Below, in pieces: positions 1-8,385 of a stretch of DNA of 18,513 bases. The translations under genes and the position numbers were made by a program. Numbering within the stretch: the stretch's first letter is position 1; each line of letters begins with the position of its first letter. The DNA is from Treponema sp. UBA792 (GTDB lineage: Bacteria; Spirochaetota; Spirochaetia; Treponematales; Treponemataceae): NCBI GenBank assembly GCA_002296965.1, contig DBIW01000002.1, forward strand, positions 27,936 through 46,448, read 5' to 3'. The notes under the pieces were generated by a model, which saw only the letters and a list, made by a program, of their open reading frames with translations, did no database searches and was not told the origin of the DNA.

Positions 1-71
1 CCGCCGTACTGCTCCGCGAACATGGCTTTCAGCGTTCTGTGGAGGCTGCTCTCATTGTAGGTGTTAATCAT
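1..71 (-). CDS. N-terminus of an unidentified protein, divergent from mraZ
   Basis: An ATG on the minus strand at 71-69 opens a frame that stays open to the window edge. It gives 23 residues starting MINTYNESSLHRTL and ending AEQYG. The same frame has an in-frame TAA about 75 bases upstream and no better start between, so this ATG is the likely start. No clear Shine-Dalgarno sequence precedes it. The peptide resembles the start of a small conserved spirochaete protein I dimly remember beside mraZ, but I cannot name a function from 23 residues. It is divergent from mraZ and shares the roughly 190-base region between them. It could be a chance open frame, though the composition looks protein-like. 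Confidence 0.5.
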   Translation of the reverse strand, partial: MINTYNESSLHRTLKAMFAEQYG

Positions 72-193
72 ATTTCTGACGGATGATAGGACATTTGCGT
101 CTTCTGATATACTTGAAATCCGTTGAGTTTATGAATGTATATTGTTTGCCGCGGCGGTGAAAGAAATTTTTTAATTATTGGCAGTTTTTTGCG

Positions 194-221
194 TTGACAT
201 TAGGATTTATTTGATTAAAAT
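194..221 (+). promoter_or_regulatory. Sigma70-type promoter of the division operon
   Basis: TTGACA at 194-199 is an exact -35 consensus. TAAAAT at 216-221 matches the -10 consensus at five of six positions, with a 16-bp spacer. Transcription would start near 228, just before the GTGG box array. This is the only strong promoter I see upstream of mraZ and it probably drives the rightward operon. Confidence 0.7.
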
Positions 222-230
222 GTAGTTCAA

Positions 231-265
231 GTGGGTTTTTGTGGCAAAAAGTGGTAATAAGTGGG
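231..265 (+). promoter_or_regulatory. Probable MraZ operator: four GTGG boxes at 10-bp spacing
   Basis: The boxes are GTGGG (231-235), GTGGC (241-245), GTGGT (251-255) and GTGGG (261-265), each separated by five A/T bases. Known MraZ proteins bind short direct repeats of this kind with a 10-bp period in front of their own gene (TGGG-type boxes in Escherichia coli, AAAGTG-type repeats in mollicutes). The array lies just downstream of the predicted -10 and ends two bases before the mraZ ATG. Bound MraZ would therefore cover the transcription start and early leader, which suggests autorepression of the operon. The regulatory outcome is inference. Confidence 0.75.
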
Positions 266-266
266 T

Positions 267-710
267 ATGAATTTATTGACCGGTGAATACAACAACACAT
301 TGGACGAAAAAGGCAGAATCACATTTCCCTCGAAGCTCCGCACGGAGCTTAACCAGAACGTCCTTGTTGTCACCAGAGGTCTTGACCGATGCTTATGGCT
401 CTTTGCGCCGGAGGAATGGGAAAAACTCAAGAACAAGCTGATGGGATCCGCATCGCTTTTCAACGAAAGAAACCGCATGGTTCTGCGGCGTTTCATCGCG
501 CCTGCCCAGGAGATTGAATTTGACCGTTCCGGCCGGCTCTCCATTCCCCAGAGTCTTCGTGAATATGCGTTTCTCTCCAAGGACTGCACGATTCTTGGGG
601 TGGACAAATATATAGAGCTGTGGAATTCGGCAACCTACAATGACTATCTGAGCGCGAGCGAGGAGTCTTTCAGGGACGCCGCAGAGGAATTGAACACGAT
701 ATTCTTTTAA
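267..710 (+). CDS. mraZ: MraZ, transcriptional regulator of the dcw cluster
   Basis: MraZ is a ring-forming DNA-binding protein with two AbrB/SpoVT-like beta-barrel domains, and it usually controls its own cluster. The 147-residue product has the N-terminal LTGEYNNTLDEKGRITFPSK block and a second DRSGRLSIPQSLREYA block, the paired DxxGR signature of the family. I chose the ATG at 267. A GTG at 261 is in frame and would add two residues, but it lies inside the fourth operator box. Neither start has a recognisable Shine-Dalgarno sequence. First gene of the rightward operon, 26 bases before rsmH. Length is normal for the family. Confidence 0.95.
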   Translation: MNLLTGEYNNTLDEKGRITFPSKLRTELNQNVLVVTRGLDRCLWLFAPEEWEKLKNKLMGSASLFNERNRMVLRRFIAPAQEIEFDRSGRLSIPQSLREYAFLSKDCTILGVDKYIELWNSATYNDYLSASEESFRDAAEELNTIFF

Positions 711-736
711 TTCCGTCCGCGGCGGAGGTTTAAGAG

Positions 737-1723
737 TTGAGGATAGTTCATACGCCTGTGCTGCTGAATGAATGTCTTGAGCTGCTGTCGCCGGAAGGCG
801 AGCCGTTTGAGCATGGCGCGGTCATGGTCGATTCGACGCTGGGCGAGGGCGGTCACACATATAACTTTCTTTCCAGGTACAGGAATCTTACTGTAATAGG
901 ACTTGATGCGGACAGCAGCATTCAGGCTAAGGCGAAGGCGCGTCTTTCGGAATTCGGAGACCGGGTCCGTTTTTACAACGGATGGTTCAATGATTTTTAT
1001 GCCGCCTATCCGTCTGAATTTCCGCATCCTGACCTGATTCTGTTCGATCTGGGAATATCGGTGTTCCATTATGAGGAGTCCGGCAGAGGATTTTCCTTCC
1101 GCCATGACGAGCAGCTTGATATGCGGCTGGATCCTTCGGCCGGACAGCCGGCCGCAGATCTGGTGAACACGCTTGACGAGACCAGGCTTGCGGACCTGAT
1201 TTATCTTTATGGCGAGGAGAGGTTCAGCCGCCGCATAGCACATGCCGTTGTGGAGGCAAGGCGGTCTGGAAGAATCGGAACTTCAGGGGCTCTCGCCGGG
1301 ATAATATATGATGCGGTTCCTGCCAAATACAGGTTCGGACCGATTCATCCGGCGACAAGGACATTTCAGGCGCTGCGTATCGCTGTGAACGGCGAGCTGA
1401 AGCGGCTTCCTGAGGCTCTTCACAATGCGTTCAACTGCCTGAATCCGGGCGGAAAGATGGGCGTCATAACATTCCATTCGCTTGAGGACAGGATTGTAAA
1501 GAACTACTTCAGGAATCTCGGCCGGGACTGCGTGTGTCCGCCGGAGGTTCCGGTCTGCCGTTGCGGCGGAAAAAAATGCGCCGAAATCCTCACCAGGAGG
1601 CCGGTATGTCCCACGGAGGAGGAGATCGCGCTGAATTCACCTTCAAGGAGCGCCAAGCTGAGGTGTGTCAGAAAGATAACGGATGCGGACTCCGTGAGGC
1701 TTGCCGGAGTGGAAGGATATTGA
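737..1723 (+). CDS. rsmH: 16S rRNA (cytosine-1402 N4)-methyltransferase RsmH (MraW)
   Basis: This SAM-dependent enzyme methylates N4 of C1402 in the decoding centre of 16S rRNA. The 328-residue product has the SAM-binding motif DSTLGEGGH at residues 32-40. Further family blocks are LFDLGIS followed by RGFSFR, then HPATRTFQALRIAVNGEL and HSLEDRIVKNYFR. The C-terminal region carries the usual cysteine-rich stretch (CVCPPEVPVCRC) and an SRSAKLR ending block. The start is TTG, supported by GGAGG at 724-728 eight bases upstream. The gene is followed after 13 bases by the ftsL-like gene, whose GGAGG (1726-1730) comes right after the stop. Confidence 0.97.
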   Translation: MRIVHTPVLLNECLELLSPEGEPFEHGAVMVDSTLGEGGHTYNFLSRYRNLTVIGLDADSSIQAKAKARLSEFGDRVRFYNGWFNDFYAAYPSEFPHPDLILFDLGISVFHYEESGRGFSFRHDEQLDMRLDPSAGQPAADLVNTLDETRLADLIYLYGEERFSRRIAHAVVEARRSGRIGTSGALAGIIYDAVPAKYRFGPIHPATRTFQALRIAVNGELKRLPEALHNAFNCLNPGGKMGVITFHSLEDRIVKNYFRNLGRDCVCPPEVPVCRCGGKKCAEILTRRPVCPTEEEIALNSPSRSAKLRCVRKITDADSVRLAGVEGY

Positions 1724-1736
1724 CCGGAGGTCATGT

Positions 1737-2039
1737 ATGAAACTGAAGTCAAGGGAATTCTGGACGAGAGCGGCATGCTGCCTTATGGCCGCCGCGGTTC
1801 CTGCCGTTCTGGGGCTTTATGCCGTCCAGACAAAAAAATATACGGATCTTGAGCGCGAGGTGCTGGAGCTTGAGCGTAAGCAGCAGAAACTTGTCGAGGA
1901 GAACAAGAAGCTGGTCAGCGACATAAGCATCCTGTCGAGCGCGGACAGAATAGAGAAAATCGCGGTCGAGGACATGGGAATGCACAAGGCCGAAAGTGAT
2001 GATATTGTCCGGGTGGAGATGACCGGGGAGAAGAAATGA
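1737..2039 (+). CDS. ftsL: FtsL-like divisome protein (small bitopic coiled-coil protein)
   Basis: A 100-residue protein with a short basic N-terminus, one membrane segment at about residues 10-29, and a heptad-like charged helix at about 33-60 (LEREVLELERKQQKLVEENKKL). A closing IEKIAVEDMGM block resembles the conserved end of FtsL/DivIC proteins. Such proteins join DivIB/FtsQ in a membrane complex that activates septal peptidoglycan synthesis. Sequence conservation is low in this family, so the call rests on topology, length and position between rsmH and the mur genes. The ATG at 1737 is preferred because GGAGG lies six bases before it; an upstream in-frame ATG at 1701 lies within rsmH. Its stop overlaps the murF start as ATGA. 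Confidence 0.82.
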   Translation: MKLKSREFWTRAACCLMAAAVPAVLGLYAVQTKKYTDLEREVLELERKQQKLVEENKKLVSDISILSSADRIEKIAVEDMGMHKAESDDIVRVEMTGEKK

Positions 2040-3517
2040 ATTTTGCAGACGAAAATAACAGAAACACACTTCTTGACAGGGAACTGCTTCTGGGCGCCGT
2101 AGCCGGGAAACTGATAGGTCCGCCGGACAGGGATGTTCGTTTTACCTCCGTCGTGACGGACAGCAGAAATGCCGTTCCCGGCTCGCTTTTTGTTCCGCTT
2201 GTAGGAACCGTTCAGGACGGACATATATATATTCCGCAGGCGTTGGAGAAAGGCGCTTCCGTCATCTTTGTCGGAAGAAGCGAATATGAGTCATCCCCGA
2301 AAATATATGACAAGCTTGCGGCGGAAAATTCCGGAACCGCATTCATCTGTGTCGGCAACACTCTCCGTGCCCTGCAGCAGGCGGCCGGAGCTTACGTCGG
2401 ATGCTTTCCGGAACTGATAAAAATCGGAATAACCGGTTCGAGCGGAAAGACTACCACAAAGGAGCTGGCTGTCTCCGTTTTCAGCAGGAAATACAATGTC
2501 GTGGCGACGAAAGGAAACCTGAATTCTGAGACAGGACTTCCGCTTTCCGTTTTTAACATCCGTGCCGGACATGAGGTCGGAATTTTCGAGATGGGCATGA
2601 ACCGTGTCGGCGAGATAGGCGAGATAGCTTCCGTGCTCAGGCCGGAATACGGAATAATAACGAATGTCGGCACCGCCCATATAGGAATTCTCGGCTCAAG
2701 AAAAAACATCGCCGCCGAGAAACGCAAGCTTTTCGGATATATTCCGCCGGAAGGCGCCGCCTTTGTTTCCGCCTCGGATGATTTCAGGGATTTTCTGGCG
2801 GAGAATGTTCGCGGAAAGGTCGTGGAATTCGGTCCGGACGTTCCCGAACCGGTCTCCGGCGTCAGGTTCGTGAGGGACTGCGGCCTTGACGGAACTGTAT
2901 TCACGCTGGACGGAACGGAAATCAGGCTGCCGCTTCCGGGGATGTACAACTATTCAGATGCCCTGGCGGTTGTGGCCTGCGCGCGTGAGATTGGAATTCC
3001 CGCTCCGTTGATAAAGGAAGGAATCGAGGACGTGAGGGCGGTGTCCGGTCGTATGGAGCGCCTCCGGACGGTTCTGGCAGACGGGAAATCCGTCACGGTG
3101 ATAAAGGACTGCTACAACGCCAATCCGGATTCCATGGAGAAGGCCATTGAATTCTGCTCTGGAATCGGATGCGCCGGCCGCAGGATATTCGTGCTTGGCG
3201 ACATGCTGGAGCTGGGCGCCTCGTCGGTTCAGGCGCATTCCGACATAGGCCGTAAAATTCTTGAATTTTCTCCGGACTGCGTTATTTTTATAGGAAAGGA
3301 AATGCAGGCCGCCGCTGGCATCGTGATGTCCGGCGGGGCGGGCGTTGATATGATGTGTCTTGCGGATCCGTCGGATGACAGCATTGCCCGCGCCGCGGAA
3401 AAAATTCTCTCCGTGGCTGATGAGGAATCTGTCATTCTGCTGAAAGGTTCCAACGGAATGAATCTTTCGCGGATAATGCCGCTGATCGGAGCATCCGACG
3501 CGGACGGAGGAAACTGA
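2036..3517 (+). CDS. murF: UDP-N-acetylmuramoyl-tripeptide--D-alanyl-D-alanine ligase MurF
   Basis: MurF adds the D-Ala-D-Ala dipeptide to the UDP-MurNAc tripeptide in an ATP-dependent cytoplasmic step, giving the pentapeptide precursor. The 493-residue product has the N-terminal TDSR motif (41-44). Its ATP-binding loop GITGSSGKTTTK is at about 131-142. The Mur-ligase block NVGTAHIGILGSRKNIAAEK begins near 210, and the C-terminal domain has DCYNANPDSM, a MurF hallmark. The start overlaps the ftsL stop by four bases, implying translational coupling. It is the only mur gene in this cluster, so the other cytoplasmic steps must be encoded elsewhere. Confidence 0.96.
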   Translation: MNFADENNRNTLLDRELLLGAVAGKLIGPPDRDVRFTSVVTDSRNAVPGSLFVPLVGTVQDGHIYIPQALEKGASVIFVGRSEYESSPKIYDKLAAENSGTAFICVGNTLRALQQAAGAYVGCFPELIKIGITGSSGKTTTKELAVSVFSRKYNVVATKGNLNSETGLPLSVFNIRAGHEVGIFEMGMNRVGEIGEIASVLRPEYGIITNVGTAHIGILGSRKNIAAEKRKLFGYIPPEGAAFVSASDDFRDFLAENVRGKVVEFGPDVPEPVSGVRFVRDCGLDGTVFTLDGTEIRLPLPGMYNYSDALAVVACAREIGIPAPLIKEGIEDVRAVSGRMERLRTVLADGKSVTVIKDCYNANPDSMEKAIEFCSGIGCAGRRIFVLGDMLELGASSVQAHSDIGRKILEFSPDCVIFIGKEMQAAAGIVMSGGAGVDMMCLADPSDDSIARAAEKILSVADEESVILLKGSNGMNLSRIMPLIGASDADGGN

Positions 3518-3524
3518 CCGTCTT

Positions 3525-4709
3525 ATGGAAGGATATAATTTCAATGCGAAGCGCCCTGTGGAGACCTACCACAAGAGCGACATCCTTTTTTTCATTTCGG
3601 TGGTTTTCCTCTGGGGGCTCGGACTGTTCACGCTGAGCTGCTGCTCGCAGCATTACGGACTGTCGATGTTCGGCGATCCGTTCCATTTTGTAAAGCGGCA
3701 GCTGATTTATTCGGCAATCGGAGCTGTGGCGTTCGCCCTGTTCATGTTCATGAATATGAATTTCATCAGGAGAATGTTGCCTCTGATGGTGTTCGCTACG
3801 GCCCTTCTCTGCGCTGGAACTTTTGTTCCGGGAATCCGGGTCGAGCTGAACGGAGCGTCAAGATGGATAAAGATGCCGTTCTCGTTCCTGTTTCAGCCGT
3901 CCGAGCTTGTGAAATTCACGCTTGTGCTTTATTTTGCGAATTTCTTCAGGAAATGGCATGAGACGGAGCTTGAGGAGGACAAGTCGGTTCTTCCCTGCGT
4001 CGGACTTTTCATCTTTTTTCTTGTGCTGATTTTTGCCCAGCAGGATCTGTCGACGCCGCTTTTCATCGCATGCATAGGAATTCTGATGTTCTTTGTCTCC
4101 GGCACAAAAATCGTCTGGATATTTCCCGTGCTGCTTCTGGCAGTTCCGGCCGGAGTTCTGATGATTTCGCTGAACGAATACAGGCTGAAGCGCATCATAG
4201 GATTCATAAAGCCGGAGGAGAATCTGTCCACCATAAACTACCAGAGCATAGCGTCGCGCCGTGCGATTTCCGCCGGAGGAATCTGGGGTGACGGCATAGG
4301 AATAGGACTTGACCGTCTGCGCAATATTCCGGAAATCCAGTCAGACTATATTTTCGCAGGCTGGGTAGAGGCAATGGGATTTGTCGGTTTTCTTGTTTAT
4401 ATCGCGGCGCTGCTTTTTTTCGCCTGGCGCGGATACAGGACTGCGATGAGATGTCCGGACCGTTTTTCCGCATACGCCTCGTTCGGCTGCGTTTCCGTGA
4501 TTTTCTTTCAGTCCCTGATGAACATAATGGTTGTCGGAGGTCTGCTGCCCGCGACCGGAATTCCGCTTCCGTTTTTCTCGCAGGGCGGCTCGTCGATGAT
4601 TGTCACGCTGGCGATGTGCGGTTTTGTCCTGAATGCGTCCAGGTGTGAAGAAAATAATGAAAATTATTCAAAAGATGTCGAAATTAATATTGACACATTC
4701 GGTATGTGA
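3525..4709 (+). CDS. ftsW: FtsW, septal SEDS peptidoglycan glycosyltransferase
   Basis: FtsW is a multi-pass membrane glycan polymerase of the SEDS family that works with a class B PBP at the septum. The 394-residue product shows about ten hydrophobic segments. Family blocks include GASRWI (110-115), FQPSELVKF (123-131) and QQDLSTPL (172-179). The PEIQSDYIFA block has Asp274 aligned with the conserved catalytic aspartate by pattern. The terminal NIMVVGGLLPATGIPLPFFSQGGSS block is diagnostic. FtsW is preferred over RodA because of its dcw location. The best SD (GGAGG, 3506-3510) is 14 bases from the ATG, longer than usual. No ftsI/PBP partner gene is found in the window. Confidence 0.92.
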   Translation: MEGYNFNAKRPVETYHKSDILFFISVVFLWGLGLFTLSCCSQHYGLSMFGDPFHFVKRQLIYSAIGAVAFALFMFMNMNFIRRMLPLMVFATALLCAGTFVPGIRVELNGASRWIKMPFSFLFQPSELVKFTLVLYFANFFRKWHETELEEDKSVLPCVGLFIFFLVLIFAQQDLSTPLFIACIGILMFFVSGTKIVWIFPVLLLAVPAGVLMISLNEYRLKRIIGFIKPEENLSTINYQSIASRRAISAGGIWGDGIGIGLDRLRNIPEIQSDYIFAGWVEAMGFVGFLVYIAALLFFAWRGYRTAMRCPDRFSAYASFGCVSVIFFQSLMNIMVVGGLLPATGIPLPFFSQGGSSMIVTLAMCGFVLNASRCEENNENYSKDVEINIDTFGM

Positions 4710-4733
4710 TCAGGGGATTTGGGGTAAGTTGAT

Positions 4734-5573
4734 ATGAGCGATGTAAGTTTGCTGCTTGAGGAAGATGACGGATATATCGAGGCTGATTTCGTCAGCGCGG
4801 ACAAAGACCATGACTCTTCGGACAGAAAATTCGCCGTTGTCAAGGTGATTTTCCTGATTCTGTGCTTTGTGCTTGCCGCTGAGCTTGTAGCGTATAAATA
4901 TGTCGTTCCGATGTTCAGCAGTCCTAAAATCACCGTATCCGGAAACAAGACTTATACGGCGGAGGAGCTGGCCAGGCTGCTGCTCCCGATGGACAGCCGG
5001 AACTGGCTTGATTTTGACATAGACAGGGCTACGGCGATTCTTTCATCAGTCGCCGGAATAGAGTCGGTGTCTGTCGAGAAGGCTCTTCCCGACAGGATTA
5101 TGATAAATGTGGAGGAGCGCGCGCCGGTCGCGGTGACTTTTGTCGTTGAGGACGGAAGGACTGCGCCCGTACATATAGACAGAAACGGCGTGATTTTCAG
5201 CATAAGGCACGGTGTTCCGGTTTCAGGCGGAGCGGTTCCGATTGTCTCCGGGCTTCCTGTGGAGCACCTCTCGGACGGAATGAGAATTCCGGAAAAATAC
5301 AGGCCTCTCATCGGACAGATCGCGTCGATAGAATCTCTTCCGCAGAAATATTTTGCGGCGATATCCGAGATATGCGTAATTCCGAAGGAATACGGAAACT
5401 ATGAGCTGGCGCTGATTCCAGCGCAGTCAAAAATACGTGTCCTCACGGACCGCTCGTTGAACGAGGAGGCGTTAAAGTATATGATGGTGGTTCTTGATAT
5501 TGTGAAGATGCTCGGTTCCGATGTTTCTGAAGTTGATTTGCGTTACGGCTCCGTATCATACAGGACAAAGTAG
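4734..5573 (+). CDS. ftsQ: DivIB/FtsQ-type division protein with POTRA domain
   Basis: A 279-residue bitopic membrane protein. It has an acidic cytoplasmic tail (about 1-31), one membrane segment (about 33-57) and an extracytoplasmic POTRA domain (about 65-132). The domain starts ITVSGNKTYTAEEL and ends with the typical PDRIMINVEERAPVA pattern. A beta-rich domain follows. FtsQ/DivIB proteins bind FtsL and recruit later divisome parts. Position between ftsW and ftsA is classic. Ribosome binding is weak: only GGGG at 4721-4724 lies upstream of the ATG. Identification is by architecture plus context, since the family diverges strongly. Confidence 0.9.
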   Translation: MSDVSLLLEEDDGYIEADFVSADKDHDSSDRKFAVVKVIFLILCFVLAAELVAYKYVVPMFSSPKITVSGNKTYTAEELARLLLPMDSRNWLDFDIDRATAILSSVAGIESVSVEKALPDRIMINVEERAPVAVTFVVEDGRTAPVHIDRNGVIFSIRHGVPVSGGAVPIVSGLPVEHLSDGMRIPEKYRPLIGQIASIESLPQKYFAAISEICVIPKEYGNYELALIPAQSKIRVLTDRSLNEEALKYMMVVLDIVKMLGSDVSEVDLRYGSVSYRTK

Positions 5574-5596
5574 CTTTTTAAGAGGTGTTTTTATAA

Positions 5597-6844
5597 ATGA
5601 TTGTCGGTCTTGATCTTGGAACAAGTTCTATCCGTGTGGCCATAGGCGAGCTTGATGAGCAGGGGAAAATTCAGATTGCCGGAACTGCCGTAAAAAAATC
5701 CAAGGGACTCAGAAACGGCGTGATCGTGAATATTGAGGATGCGAAGGACGCAATCCGCGAGGCCGTGGAGGCGGCGGAGCAGAATGCCGGCTTTGAGGTC
5801 ACCTCCGTGGTCACGGCAATCGGCGGCGCGCAGATCGAGAGCCAGAATTCACGCGGTGTCGTGCCGGTCCGCAGCGGCGGAAAAAACAACCGGGAGATTA
5901 CGCGGGATGATGTGGACAGGGTCATAGAGAACGCCACGGCCATAATAATTCCTGATGACAGGGAGAAGCTCCATGTGATCGCGCAGGATTACATTGTTGA
6001 CGGCTACGGCGGAATAACTGATCCGATCCATAGAATCGGAATAAGGCTTGAGGCCGAGGTTCATATTGTGACGGCCGCCAAGACGATAATTCAGAATCTG
6101 CGTTCGTGCATACTCCGTGCCGGATATTCCCTGAACGGAGTCTTCCTGAAGACGCTGGTTCAGACGCAGTCGGTCTGTCATGATGACGAGCTGGAGCTGG
6201 GGTCGATTCTGATTGATCTTGGAGCCGGCACGACAGATGTTATTGTTCTGCTTAACGGCGCTCCGATAAGTACGGCTTCGATTCCTCTCGGAGGAAATGT
6301 GGTTACAAGTGACATCGCGAATTCCGTCAAGATTCCGGTGGCTGAGGCGGAGAGAATCAAGGTGGAATCAGGCTGCTGCTGGCTGCCGGGAATCCGCAAT
6401 GACGCGGATGTGATAATTCCGGGAGTCGGAAACCGCGCGCCTGATGTGATAAAGCAGTCTTTGCTCTGCCAGATAATTCAGGCCCGCATGATGGACGTGT
6501 TCGTGATGGTCAGAAACGCCGTCATCCAGAATACGAGCGATTCGATAAAGCAGCTTTCAGGAAACATCATACTGACCGGCGGCGGCGCGCAGATGGAAGG
6601 TGTAGTGGAGCTGGCTCAGGCTGTGTTCAAGACATCTTCAGTCAGAATCGGTGTGCCGGAGAATCTCGGTGGAATCGAGGAAAATTACCGCCGTCCTGAT
6701 TTCGCTACGGCCATCGGTCTTGTCGTCGCGAACAAGAAGATGGCGGCCGAGCGTGATGCCCACAAGAAGCCTCACGTGCGGCAGGGAAAGACTTCAGGCG
6801 GAAAGGAGAACGTGTTCAAAAAAATAAAGAACATATTTTTCTGA
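5597..6844 (+). CDS. ftsA: FtsA, actin-like membrane anchor for FtsZ
   Basis: FtsA is an actin-fold ATPase that links FtsZ filaments to the membrane. The 415-residue product begins with the phosphate-1 motif [17 protein letters not shown] and has the FtsA-specific 1C domain at about residues 80-165. The second phosphate motif [14 protein letters not shown] lies at 205-218 and the adenosine motif [13 protein letters not shown] at 323-335. The last residues form a basic amphipathic helix ([11 protein letters not shown], 405-415) that fits a membrane-targeting sequence, joined by a hydrophilic linker from about 380. The SD is AGAGG at 5581-5585, eleven bases from the ATG. FtsZ follows after a structured 71-base gap. 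Confidence 0.96.
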   Translation: MIVGLDLGTSSIRVAIGELDEQGKIQIAGTAVKKSKGLRNGVIVNIEDAKDAIREAVEAAEQNAGFEVTSVVTAIGGAQIESQNSRGVVPVRSGGKNNREITRDDVDRVIENATAIIIPDDREKLHVIAQDYIVDGYGGITDPIHRIGIRLEAEVHIVTAAKTIIQNLRSCILRAGYSLNGVFLKTLVQTQSVCHDDELELGSILIDLGAGTTDVIVLLNGAPISTASIPLGGNVVTSDIANSVKIPVAEAERIKVESGCCWLPGIRNDADVIIPGVGNRAPDVIKQSLLCQIIQARMMDVFVMVRNAVIQNTSDSIKQLSGNIILTGGGAQMEGVVELAQAVFKTSSVRIGVPENLGGIEENYRRPDFATAIGLVVANKKMAAERDAHKKPHVRQGKTSGGKENVFKKIKNIFF

Positions 6845-6877
6845 TAGATGAATGTCCGTTGAATTTTACGGGTGGGG

Positions 6878-6901
6878 AACCGGCGCCCTTTATCGCCGGT
6901 T
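6878..6901 (+). promoter_or_regulatory. Stem-loop in the ftsZ leader
   Basis: AACCGGCG (6878-6885) pairs perfectly with CGCCGGTT (6894-6901) around the 8-base loop CCCTTTAT. It could extend by G-U pairs. The hairpin ends four bases before the ftsZ SD (GGGAGG, 6906-6911) and is flanked by two copies of TTTTACGGG (6864-6872 and 6900-6908). It may be an RNA-processing or attenuation element that sets FtsZ level apart from FtsA. The structure is seen; the role is inference. Confidence 0.5.
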
Positions 6902-6915
6902 TTACGGGAGGAAAT

Positions 6916-8370
6916 ATGAGTGGACTTGATTTGTCTGTTGTTCCGGAGCCTTGTGAGGTCGGAAACAGTCCTACGGTTATAAAGGTTGTGGGATGCGGCG
7001 GCGGCGGTTCAAATGCCGTGAACCGTATGATAGATGCCGATCTGAGCAATGTCGATTTCATAGTCATAAACACCGACCTTCAGGCTCTTAACGGCTCCAA
7101 CGCTCCTAAACGTCTTGCGATCGGACAGAAGGTCACGAAAGGACTCGGAGCCGGCGGCCGTCCGGAAGTGGGCGCGCAGGCCGCCGAGGAGGACAAGGAG
7201 GCAATCACGAATGAGCTCCGCGGCGCCGACATGGTTTTCGTGACGGCCGGAATGGGCGGAGGAACGGGAACAGGCTCCGCTCCTGTTGTCGCAAGAATAG
7301 CCAAGGAGCTTGGCGCGCTTACTGTAGGTGTCGTCACGACTCCGTTCATCTTTGAAGGCCCGGTCAGAATGAGACAGGCGAAGGAGGGACTTGAGAAGCT
7401 TCATGCGCAGGTTGATTCGCTTATCGTGATTCCGAATGAGAGGCTGCTCAAGATTGTTGACAAGAAAACACCTGTAAGACAGGCCTTTCTTGTGGCGGAT
7501 GATGTTCTCCGTCAGGGAGTGGAGGGAATTTCAAGCATAATCACGCGTCCGGGCGACGTGAATACGGATTTTGCTGATGTCAGAAATGCGATGGCCGGCC
7601 AGGGAAATGCTATTCTCGGAGTCGGAACGGCGGAAGGCGAGAACAGGGCGGTGGAGGCCGCTACCGCCGCGATAAACAATCCTCTGCTTGAGGATTCGCA
7701 TATTGACGGAGCGAAGAATATCCTCATAAATATCTGCGCCTCGGAGACTGTCTCAATGGATGAGGTTTCCGAGATATGCAAGATAGTCACCGCTTCGGCC
7801 GACGGAAACTACAATATGTACTGGGGACAGGTGGTGTCGCCTCAGATGGACGGAAAAATCAGCGTGACGGTAATCGCCACCGGATTTGAGACTTCTCCGC
7901 AGGATCACCTTGAGATGCAGAGGCAGGAATCCGTCCAGCCTCAGGTCATGGAAAAGGAAGAGGAGGAGCCTGTCATATCAGATCCGAACGTCATGCGTTC
8001 AAGTGAATTTGACAGCATCCTTCACAGCAAGCCGGAACATGGCCGTACCGGTGCCAGCTCAGGCACGTCGTTCGGAGAATTCATTTCAAGGCCGAAAAAA
8101 GAGAAGCCGCAGCCTGAGGCGCAGAAGGAGCTGTTTTCCGCCGATAAGGAGCATATTCCGCAGAACGCTCCGAAATCCAAGGATCCTGCCAAGAACGGCG
8201 CGCTCGGCGATTCGATTATCAGAAGCGGAAGAAATGGCGGCGGAATGTACCAGCCGGGACAGAAACAGTTCCTGTCGCCGGAGAACTACATCGAGCCTGA
8301 CGACATCACGAAGCCTGCCATACTGAGATACCTTGAGTTCGGCAGGACGATAAATCTGTCGGATGACTGA
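6916..8370 (+). CDS. ftsZ: FtsZ, tubulin-like division GTPase
   Basis: FtsZ polymerises with GTP into the ring that organises division. The 484-residue product has the N-terminal [13 protein letters not shown] block and the tubulin signature GGGTGTG (114-120). The T7-loop block [10 protein letters not shown] (213-222) supplies the catalytic aspartates to the next subunit. Residues about 325-458 form a hydrophilic, probably disordered linker. The conserved C-terminal peptide that binds FtsA is seen as [12 protein letters not shown] (461-472), followed by a short extra tail. I chose the ATG at 6916 because GGGAGG lies at 6906-6911. An in-frame TTG at 6859 would translate through the leader hairpin and adds 19 unconserved residues. 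Confidence 0.97.
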   Translation: MSGLDLSVVPEPCEVGNSPTVIKVVGCGGGGSNAVNRMIDADLSNVDFIVINTDLQALNGSNAPKRLAIGQKVTKGLGAGGRPEVGAQAAEEDKEAITNELRGADMVFVTAGMGGGTGTGSAPVVARIAKELGALTVGVVTTPFIFEGPVRMRQAKEGLEKLHAQVDSLIVIPNERLLKIVDKKTPVRQAFLVADDVLRQGVEGISSIITRPGDVNTDFADVRNAMAGQGNAILGVGTAEGENRAVEAATAAINNPLLEDSHIDGAKNILINICASETVSMDEVSEICKIVTASADGNYNMYWGQVVSPQMDGKISVTVIATGFETSPQDHLEMQRQESVQPQVMEKEEEEPVISDPNVMRSSEFDSILHSKPEHGRTGASSGTSFGEFISRPKKEKPQPEAQKELFSADKEHIPQNAPKSKDPAKNGALGDSIIRSGRNGGGMYQPGQKQFLSPENYIEPDDITKPAILRYLEFGRTINLSDD

Positions 8371-8385
8371 CGGAGATGTGACAAT

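Noticed and set aside
2392..2949. Minus-strand open frame of 185 codons inside murF
   Set aside because: It lies wholly antisense to a clear murF with all motifs intact, and its Ser/Pro/Thr-rich translation is typical of a shadow frame.
6859..6915. Upstream in-frame TTG start adding 19 residues to FtsZ
   Set aside because: The added residues are not FtsZ-like, the region forms the leader hairpin, and GGGAGG sits ideally before the ATG at 6916.
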